From contig KZ111165.1 in the NCBI GenBank assembly GCA_002077045.2, positions 423,070-487,069 on the forward strand: a stretch of DNA of 64,000 nucleotides, written 5' to 3'. Both the position numbers and the translations under genes were made by a program. The notes beneath the pieces were generated by a model. That model saw nothing but the letters and a program-made list of their open reading frames with translations, was not told the DNA's origin and did not search any database. Positions 56,731 through 64,000 of the stretch are shown here, one piece after another. The DNA comes from Rachicladosporium sp. CCFEE 5018. Taxonomy: Eukaryota; Ascomycota; Dothideomycetes; Cladosporiales; Cladosporiaceae. The number at the start of each line of letters is the position of its first letter. The first letter of the stretch is position 1.

Positions 56731-58629
56731 ATGAGCTCCTCGGATGCGCCTGCGGCGCTCGACATCGACCTCTCACTTCAGCATACAGCGCCGAGTCTGC
56801 ATACACCGACATTGCTGTCGCCGCCTCGAAGTAAGACGCCACCGACCATCACTGGCAAGCGATCACACAGCCATGAGAACACAGTCCGCACATCGCAGCG
56901 CAGCGGAAGCGCATCGCTAAGCGCCAATGCACTGAGTCAAGCATTGCAACGGACAGTCGACCATGGCAGCGCAACACGAGACATCACACCAGCCGGCAGT
57001 CCGAGTCGGAAGAGGCAGAAGACGTTCGCTGGAGACAATCGTTTCATTCCAAACCGAGCTGGGCAGGACTTCCAGGCGAGCTACACTTTGCTGAATGAGG
57101 AGGGTTCACCAGCGACGCCTTCAAGAGCACACAAGAAGGCGCCAAGCAGCGAGCTGCACTTCCACAAGCGCGATGCGAACAGAGCCTACTCCTCCGTCCT
57201 TCGCTCAGAGATGTTCGACTCGGAAGTGCCGCAGAGTATACCACAGTCACACGAAGGAAGTGGTTCGCGGGCTAAGACTCCGCCGACTGGGACTTCCGCG
57301 CTGGCTGGACCGGGTCTGACGCCTTCCACACCACACAAGAATCTGTTCTCGTATGGACCTGCTGCGCCGACTTCGCTCACGCCACGGTCGACGTCAAGAA
57401 GTGAGAGGGGCCCGAACATCAATGCGAGATCAGATTTGTACAGTCTATCGCCGGTGAAGAGGTCGAGTCAGACGATGCTGCTTTCGCCCAGGAAGACGCC
57501 GAGGGCAGTGAGCAAGGTGCCGTATAAAGTGCTGGATGCGCCGGAATTGGCGGACGACTTCTACCTGAATCTCGTCGACTGGGGTCCTAATGATATCCTG
57601 GCTGTGGGACTGGGCGATTGCGTGTACCTCTGGGCCAGGGAGACGGGCGTGGTGGAGCAGCTGTGCAAGCTTGAAGGCGATAGTGTGACGAGCGTGAGCT
57701 GGATCCAGCGGGGCTCGCATCTTGCTATTGGCACGACGAAAGGATTACTTATGATCTATGACACGACGACGAACAGGAAGCTGCGCACTATGACAGGCCA
57801 CTCGGCGCGGATATCGTCACTCGCATGGAATGCGCACATCCTCAGTACTGGTTCAAGAGACAGAACGATCTTGCACCGCGATGTCAGACAGCCTAGTCAG
57901 TACCTCCGCCGCCTCACAGGGCACAAACAGGAAGTGTGCGGCCTGAAGTGGAACCAGGAGACACGGCAGCTAGCTTCCGGCGGTAATGACAACAAGATCT
58001 TTGTTTGGGAGAATATGGACGAGCGGTGGAGTCAGCGCTGGGGCGAGCAAGAAGGCGGGCACAAAGCGGCCGTCAAAGCCATTGCTTGGTCGCCGCATCA
58101 GCGAGGTCTCCTGGCGAGTGGAGGCGGCACAGCAGATCGCTGCATCAAGTTCTGGAACACAGTCTCCACTTCGCAGAACTCCGCCAACGCCGCCATAACC
58201 ACCACGCCCACCATCAACACGACCCTCTCTCCTTCCCTCCACCCACCGCCCACAAGCCTCTCCGCCCTCTCGACCCCCTCGCCCACATCTCCCACAGCGC
58301 CTCCAATAACGCCCCATCTCCTCCGTTCCCACGACACAGGCTCTCAAGTCTGCAACCTCCTCTTCAGCGCCAACACTGCCGAGTTGGTCTCCACGCACGG
58401 GTATTCCCAGCACGCGATCAATATCTGGAAGTACCCTTCCATGAGCCCCGTCGTCAGTTTGACGGGGCATACGTACCGCGTGCTGTACTTGAGTATGAGT
58501 CCTGATGGGGGGACGATTGTTACGGGGGCTGGAGATGAGACGTTGAGGTTTTGGGATGTTTTTGGGAAGGGGAAGGGGGAGGATAGGGGTAGTGGGGGAG
58601 TGGTGAAGGAGTGGGGTGTTATTCGCTGA
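56731..58629 (+). CDS. Cdh1/fizzy-related APC/C activator, copy C
   Basis: A single exon of 632 aa, the same length as copy B, with very few amino-acid changes (early ones such as SLQH for SRQH and ALSQ for ALRQ, and PPTGTSALAG for PPTAASALAG). The C-box, WD40 blades, the Pro/Thr-rich insertion inside a blade and the terminal Ile-Arg are all retained. DNA differences are mostly at third positions. The upstream frame is closed in this copy, which fixes the start at MSSSDAPAALDID. Confidence 0.93.
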   Translation: MSSSDAPAALDIDLSLQHTAPSLHTPTLLSPPRSKTPPTITGKRSHSHENTVRTSQRSGSASLSANALSQALQRTVDHGSATRDITPAGSPSRKRQKTFAGDNRFIPNRAGQDFQASYTLLNEEGSPATPSRAHKKAPSSELHFHKRDANRAYSSVLRSEMFDSEVPQSIPQSHEGSGSRAKTPPTGTSALAGPGLTPSTPHKNLFSYGPAAPTSLTPRSTSRSERGPNINARSDLYSLSPVKRSSQTMLLSPRKTPRAVSKVPYKVLDAPELADDFYLNLVDWGPNDILAVGLGDCVYLWARETGVVEQLCKLEGDSVTSVSWIQRGSHLAIGTTKGLLMIYDTTTNRKLRTMTGHSARISSLAWNAHILSTGSRDRTILHRDVRQPSQYLRRLTGHKQEVCGLKWNQETRQLASGGNDNKIFVWENMDERWSQRWGEQEGGHKAAVKAIAWSPHQRGLLASGGGTADRCIKFWNTVSTSQNSANAAITTTPTINTTLSPSLHPPPTSLSALSTPSPTSPTAPPITPHLLRSHDTGSQVCNLLFSANTAELVSTHGYSQHAINIWKYPSMSPVVSLTGHTYRVLYLSMSPDGGTIVTGAGDETLRFWDVFGKGKGEDRGSGGVVKEWGVIR

Positions 58630-59617
58630 AGTAGCTGGGATCTGTGCTTTCGGCACGAAGAATCACGAGTGCTATGACTTGGGCTGTATTGAGCGAGGCG
58701 TCTTTCGCCGTGGTGCAACGGTGTTTCGCGGGCACTCGCATTGGCGATCACGAAGTGCGAAAAGCTGAGAGCATGGTCGGTCTCTCGTAGTCTCATTAGC
58801 TGCAAAATGTACAGACTCGATGTCTACAAGCCACCGCGTTTACTACTTGACGCACTACACGGCTTGACGCCGTGCTACCCTCAGTATGTTCGTGATTCCT
58901 TTGCCCTCATCACCTCCGCGCATTCACAACATCAAAGGTCTCGGTTGACAGCACGCCTCGCTCGTGACTTTACCGACCTCACCGCGGTTACAAGATCCCT
59001 TGTGCAATATCATCGAGAGATATGATAAGGTGACAACGTTAATCGCAGGTGTCACGCTGCCTCTCAGTGAGATGGCAGGAGCAATGTGACACTCGCGGCG
59101 CAGTCGATAAGAGCACAAGGCCCGAGGTTGTTGGATTTTGACAAGACATGGGATATCCTCTTGTCTAGTAGCGGCGGAATTGTACAGACCGAAAATGACG
59201 AGCAAAGTCTAGTATTACACTGATCCAGTTCTGTCCGTACCTGTTGATGCGATCAATAGCTTCCTTCAAGATCCGCTGGACTTGGAGCAATGTACTGTTG
59301 TGTTCCAGCTCTAGCCCTCACCCGGTCTCTCTGGCGTACACTTACAAAAGTTCGATAATTTGCGTCCAAGCCCGGTAGATGAAGGTGCTTATGCTCACGG
59401 TGTGAAACTCTCGAACAGCACAGTGTCGTCGATCAGGTGGTAGAGCGCAGTGCTTCTGAGCTGGCAATGCGTGCGCTCGTGAAGTCAAGCCTGCCGTGTT
59501 CAGAAGTGCAAGTCGTCGCAAGGCGCAAAACAAACAGTCCGCAGGAGGCCAGAATCCTGTCGTCCCTCTCGGTTCTTCCCAGCACTCGCCCATCTATCGC
59601 CCAAAGGACCAAGCACA
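58630..59617. other. Convergent intergenic region Cdh1 / 7TM (copy C)
   Basis: Counterpart of 36815-37801. No gene-like ORF. Confidence 0.5.
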
Positions 59618-61010
59618 CTACACCCCCAGATCCAAACCCCCTTTCGCCTTCCCGGCCTCTTCATCTCTCCGCCCACTCGGCGCCCGTGGTAATGGCTTAT
59701 TCTGCCCCGACCGCCCCAACACGTACATCTCATACTCCTCCGGCGTCCTCACTACGAAGTCCGCCCCTCTATTGCCAAATCGCATCCCCCCACCATGCCC
59801 ATACTCATCCTCCACCTCCTCCACAGCACTCAAATGCGCCCCCTTCCCGGTGCTCCCCACAATTACCGCCTCAGAATCCTGCCGGCTATGCTCTCGCCTC
59901 ATCGAGCTGGCCGTGTCGGGTCTAGAAGTTGTAGTGTGCGTGTTGAACGTATTGTTATGTTGGCGCATCGCGCTCGCGCTGCGCGCCGACGTGAGCGTGC
60001 GGTGGAAGGTTTCGGAAAGGTAGCGCCGGAAGAAGACACGCAGGGCGGGAGCGGAGGCGCACATCAGGGAGAGATTTAGTTCGAGTTGGGACCAGACGAA
60101 GGTGGAGAAGCCGATCCAACTACGCCATACGTCGTCAGTAGGTCAATGGGGTGGGGTGCAAGGGATGGCTTACGTGAGGTCGCCTTCCCGGCCTAAGCGG
60201 GTGAGGTAGTACGTTCGCATCGCTCCGGTGAAGACTACGACTAGACCCAGACTGAAGATGATGTTTAGTGCGATCTTCTGCCGCCTTGGTGCATCGAGTC
60301 GCCGCGTCATGAGGACGGGCAGGATGACCGAGTACAGATCCCCGATAACGCTCAAGCAACCCGACAGAGGATTGAAGAAAGTGAAGTCCTTGCATTTGTA
60401 CAACTGGTGCCAGTTCATATCAAAGTACTTCCAGTACGCCTCAATCGGGTTGCAACCCAGGAACAGCGACAGGACGAGTGCGAGGGAGTATAGTATCGTG
60501 AAATATATAGCAGCGATCGTGGCATACTTCCATTTCCGAGCGTACGTTCCGGTTGTGAGTCGGCGGTAGAAGAGCAGGATCGAGACTTTCGAGCAGCAGG
60601 ATGCTATAAGGAAGACTTGCTCGCTTAGCCATGCGCCTTTCGCGGCACCCTCGTAGAGGCTGAAGGGAACGTCCCAGACGTGTCTGTCGGAGCCGTACTT
60701 TTCTGTGCCGAGGAGAGTGAGGACTGTGAAGGCGACGGAGAAGAGCCAGGCAGGGACAAGTGCTGCCTTGAAAACTCGTTAGTGAGTGGTTCACCGGGAG
60801 TTTTGACGGCGTACTGACATCGTCCAAACCCAGACTGCCTGCATGACTCCGCCATCGAAGCCAAAGTCTCGTCAAGACCATCATTGTGCATGTCGCTTGA
60901 AGTAGACCAGCGAAGACGGGCATCCAGCCTCGCCTCTCCGGGTCGACATAGTTAGACGTTGGCCATGAGGCGATCACGCTCAACGGTACGGTCGGGAGGT
61001 TCCCAGGCAT
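59618..61010 (-). CDS. Fungal rhodopsin-like 7TM membrane protein, copy C
   Basis: Three exons: 61010-60819, 60766-60174 and 60119-59618, with introns of 52 and 54 nt, giving 428 aa, one residue more than copy B because of a small indel in the His/Thr/Asn-rich tail (RQHNNTFNTHTTTSRP). The second exon ends REGDLT and the third starts WIGFSTF, as in copy B. Membrane segments and the Cys loop are conserved. The extra upstream codons in this copy (MRYRFVVK) are not shared, so ATG 61010 is used. Confidence 0.85.
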
Positions 61011-62341
61011 CTTTACGACAAATCGATAACGCAATACAGTGTAACATGCGAAGAAGAGAGCTAGGAGAACGCTATTAGAGGACCTACCGTCTTTCCTACC
61101 ATTGCAGTGTCAGAGATGGGGCTCTGTGGCTTGCGTGAGTAATGGGCACGAATTGGCATGTCAATGGTGATCAGTCTGACATCTGCATGTCGACCACTAT
61201 GGATGAAGGTCGTTGGCGCAGAGCTTCAGAGGTTTGGCAGTGCGACATAAATGCAGATAGCAGGGGTAAGTAGTGCGCTCGGTCGTGCACATACACAGGA
61301 GATGGGTGGCGTCCTATCAGTGACTACTTCGTCTGCTGAACCTCGGCGACTTGCATTCGGCGGCATCAAGGTAGTCGAGAAGATAAGTAGCCGAAGAGGC
61401 CAACGCTTTGTGAATTGGCTGGCCATGAGTGCCCTGGATGCGAAGACTTGAGACTTGAAGTCCTCATCGTGCGATGATGAGGACATCCCCAGCCGCCGGC
61501 GGCAAGATCATGAGCATCGTGAAGTCGACCATAGTATCATTACCTCTGAGCAGGCCACATCCCTCCAAAGATCACCTGTCAATCACCACAATCGTTCATG
61601 TCATTGTCATTGCGTAAGAATGACCGTGAGGCTATCCGGGAAGGTGGGCATTGCTCGCTAGTGCAAGCACATGCCAAGCACTTCTCGCTGAGCGTGTTTC
61701 ATATCGATGACTCTCGCATGAATGCACACCAAATAGATGAAAGTCGCATAGTGCTGCCGTCACGTGCAATTTTAGATCACTTTCGTTGTGATCGGTATGC
61801 GTCGGCGTGGCGTGTAGCTCCGAGTATAAGATATCGGGGTAGATAGTGATATGCTAGCATCGGAGATAGAGACCGTGCGTACATGTCAGTGGTTTCGGCT
61901 TCTCGGGAACGCGTTTCATGCGTGCATAAGCGTAGCTACCCGACGATCATTAGACGATTGCGTCAAGACCATGTGTTGCGGCACCGAACGTTGCACACTC
62001 AATCGTCGGGAAGCCTAAGGTTGTCGACATGCATCGGCATGCCGAAGCGTACGGCGAAGATCGCAATTCGCTGCCGAGTGTCCGCAAGCACATTCGTTCC
62101 AAGTATCGCCTGGCGGATGGTGTCAGTATCAAGGAACGACCGCTCGTTCAGATGTCTGAAGAGCTTTGTACTACTATCATGCCCACCAACAGTGCGACTT
62201 TGGGGTTACTACCGCGGCGAGAGAGCATGTTGCCTGGGCGTGTGCCTCCTTGTATCCTACGCAACAGTGCCGTATTGCACCAGTAGTTGTGAGGATGCAA
62301 ACCGACAGTACCCAAAGCAGAGACTCTAGTCGTTGGGGTCT
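61011..62341. other. Intergenic 7TM to metallophosphoesterase (copy C)
   Basis: Counterpart of 39194-40521. Nothing supported apart from the shared hairpin. Confidence 0.5.
61460..61484. repeat. Conserved 9-bp inverted repeat (hairpin), copy C
   Basis: Same stem (GTCCTCATC / GATGAGGAC) and 7-nt loop as at 39643-39667. Confidence 0.7.
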
Positions 62342-63147
62342 TCACACCTTTGCAAGAGGAAGAGTAGCATCGGGACGGAACGAGAGGTAGAGCCTCTTCT
62401 TCTGCCACCATGTCAGGTTGCCAGAATCGTTGCAAAGCTGATTGCTGACCATCCTGACACCATCACGCTTGAAGTCGACATTCCAATGCGTGTGGCCAGA
62501 GATCCAGTGCGTGACCGAGGACAACAGACCCTGCTTCTGCAGGATCGCGAAGCTGTTGCTACTGAAGCAGTCTCTGAGTGAGTTGCCTTCGTTCTTCGGG
62601 TGGCAGACTCGATCATACATCGGCGCATAGTGAGTAGCGGTTACGATCTTCCGTTCTGGAGCAGATTTCCGCAGCTCTGAAAAGGACTCTCGAAGTCAAT
62701 TGAGGTCCCGTTCATGCTCTGCATTGTGCAACTTCACTCTCCAGTCCTTAATGCGTTGAAAATCATTCGTGAGTCGCCTACAATCCGGCGGGATAGATGA
62801 GTGCAATGTACAACCAAGTACCGTCACATCGGACCCAGGCACATCAAAGCGACCGCGGTTGAGGAAGTGCAGCTTGTCGTTCATGCACGGCTCCATCATC
62901 AATCGTTCAGCAGCCTGCAGACCTTCGCCTCGATATGAGCTGTAAAACTCATGATTACCCGCAATGAGTATAACGGTATCGAATGACCCAGGCTCGCACT
63001 GGTTTGACAGAAAGCCGCGATACTGGTCGTAGTCGCAGAAGCGTCCAATGTCACCAGCCAATACTAGGATAGGTGCGGCCTTGACGATCTCATACTTGTA
63101 GTCTATCCGCTCCAGGTGGGATCGGACATGTACTGAACGAGTGCCAT
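62342..63147 (-). pseudogene. Metallophosphoesterase copy C, frameshift and nonsense
   Basis: Homologue of the intact gene at 40522-41328. Near the start, one base is missing against copy B (ggtggagatc versus ggtgggatc, around 63117-63121), so the frame from ATG 63147 closes after MALVQYMSD and a few more codons. Further on, the codon for Trp in DLSWLRES is TGA (DLN then stop, near 62699). Together the lesions leave no complete product. The middle part is otherwise well conserved (AGDIGRFCDYD, AGNHEF), and the later GHTH motif is canonical here. Decay seems recent. Confidence 0.88.
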
Positions 63148-63397
63148 CACATATCTGCGATGTTGCGAGTGGGAGAAGACAGGGTTTCAGAGGCACGGTG
63201 AAGGCAGGCGCGTGCATAACTCGCCAACGGGAGACCCGCATTTGTGTACGGTACGGTATCTGAGCACAACCTCACCTCGTCCTCCTGCACGTCGGGCGTA
63301 AACATCGCATACCGTTGCTCTTCTTGGCCTCATCAACTTTACATACTGAAATCAATTTCGTCCGAGACTGATCTGGATGCCACTCCTCCACAATGGC

Positions 63398-63923
63398 ATG
63401 ATCCCTCTTCGTCGATGCTACGCAACAATAGCGTCCGGCAAGTCGCTTCGTAGCAAAGACGGCCAGCCGCCTCTGAGCCTGGAACATGTACGACCATCAC
63501 TCGGAGCATTCTGTAGCCGTGCTGACAATTTTCGAAGTTCCTGCAGCGCTCACGGGCATTGGCACTATGGCGTGATATCGTACGAGCGACGACGAGTACG
63601 CGAGCAGGCTCCCAACTCCTCCGTCATTGGCTGACCAGAGTATCAGAGATCCCGTCCTCGAACTCGACAAGGTATGAAATGCGGGACTTCGCACGAGCAG
63701 AATTCGAGCGGAATAAATTCGTACACGATCTGGTAAGACTATACATCATGAAGCGATCGCTATTGATGATGTACTGACGAAGTCCGCAGGGCCACATCCG
63801 CTACCTGATCTCGGTACGCCGCCTCAACTCCCAAAAGTTCTCCACACTGACTCGTCCCTGCAGTCAGGCAAAACGCAATTCGACAGCATGGTCCGCTACA
63901 TCGACCAACAAGCCGCTATATAA
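63398..63923 (+). CDS. LYRM2-like mitochondrial LYR protein, copy C
   Basis: Five exons: 63398-63487, 63538-63595, 63647-63732, 63790-63813 and 63864-63923, with introns of 50, 51, 57 and 50 nt, giving 105 aa. It differs from copy B in only about three residues, all in the N-terminal third (MIPLRR for MNPLRR, SLRSKD for SLRGKD, LQRSRA for LQRGRA). Intron 1 is exactly 50 nt in both copies with a CTGAC branch site. The presequence, ALWRD motif and C-terminal IDQQAAI are retained. Confidence 0.9.
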
Positions 63924-63942
63924 ACCCACCCAAATCATCTCA

Positions 63943-64000
63943 TCAAGCCTTCCCAGCCTTCCCCTTTTCAATCTTCCTCCTCTTCTCCCTCAGCTCCTCA
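63943..64000 (-). CDS. NOP7: Nop7 (pescadillo) copy C, C-terminal fragment at window edge
   Basis: The last 18 codons and stop of the second pescadillo copy, read toward the window edge: EELREKRRKIEKGKAGKA, against KAKGGRA at the end of copy B. The rest lies outside the window. It is convergent with LYRM2, 19 nt between stops. Confidence 0.85.
   Translation of the reverse strand, partial: EELREKRRKIEKGKAGKA

Larger units (their letters stand above)
51855..64000. repeat. 12.1-kb duplicated block, copy C
   Basis: Second copy of 30040-42171, same orientation, diverged by scattered substitutions and short indels. Its first 402 nt equal the end of contig 1. Of its genes, PP1, Cdh1, 7TM and LYRM2 are intact and the metallophosphoesterase is broken. 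Confidence 0.95.

Overview
The window is nuclear DNA from a filamentous ascomycete (Pezizomycotina, probably Dothideomycetes). Genes are compact, introns are mostly 49-74 nt with GT..AG ends and CTNA(A/C) branch sites, and the gene set is typical fungal (Prp17, Sam37, Naa40, fungal rhodopsin-like 7TM protein, secreted GH51, MFS transporters). No bacterial features, transposons, CRISPR arrays, rRNA or convincing tRNA genes were seen. Most genes were rebuilt by joining exons across frames using splice signals, codon phase and family motifs.

The sequence is three contigs joined by two 100-N gaps. Contig 1 (1-29914) holds, in order: the 5' part of an unknown gene, a full-size ABCB (Ste6-like) transporter with an in-frame stop, PBDC1, Prp17, a GPI-type cell-wall protein, a WD40-like gene with an in-frame stop, an 11-exon sugar transporter with 17-nt and 9-nt micro-exons, a disordered small protein, a secreted GH51 arabinofuranosidase, Naa40, a 908-aa coiled-coil protein, Sam37, and the 3' end of a quinone-oxidoreductase-like MDR gene. 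Contig 2 (30015-51754) holds the MDR gene (copy B), PP1 catalytic subunit, Cdh1/fizzy-related APC activator, 7TM protein, metallophosphoesterase, LYRM2-like protein, pescadillo (NOP7), PIG-U, a lactonase-like metallo-beta-lactamase, a GNAT, and an MFS transporter cut by the gap. Contig 3 (51855-64000) repeats the first 12.1 kb of contig 2 in the same order and orientation with a few percent divergence (copy C).

The most informative observation is that the last 402 nt of contig 1 (29513-29914) look identical to the first 402 nt of contig 3 (51855-52256), while the matching stretch of contig 2 differs at four or more sites. The natural reading is that contig 1 continues into contig 3, and that contig 2 is a second, homeologous or alternative-haplotype copy placed between them. 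The apparent 22-kb tandem duplication would then be a scaffolding product of a duplicated or hybrid diploid genome; such genomes are known in black yeasts such as Hortaea werneckii, but the species here is not proven. All three genes with clear lesions (ABC transporter, WD40 gene, metallophosphoesterase copy C) lie on contig 1+3, whereas contig 2 genes are open. This may reflect uneven decay of the two copies.

The genes are mostly housekeeping: splicing (Prp17), ribosome biogenesis (NOP7), mitochondrial protein import and assembly (Sam37, LYRM2), GPI anchoring (PIG-U) and cell-cycle control (PP1, Cdh1). Accessory functions are plant-polymer breakdown and sugar uptake (GH51, sugar porter) and transport or detoxification (ABC, MFS, lactonase).
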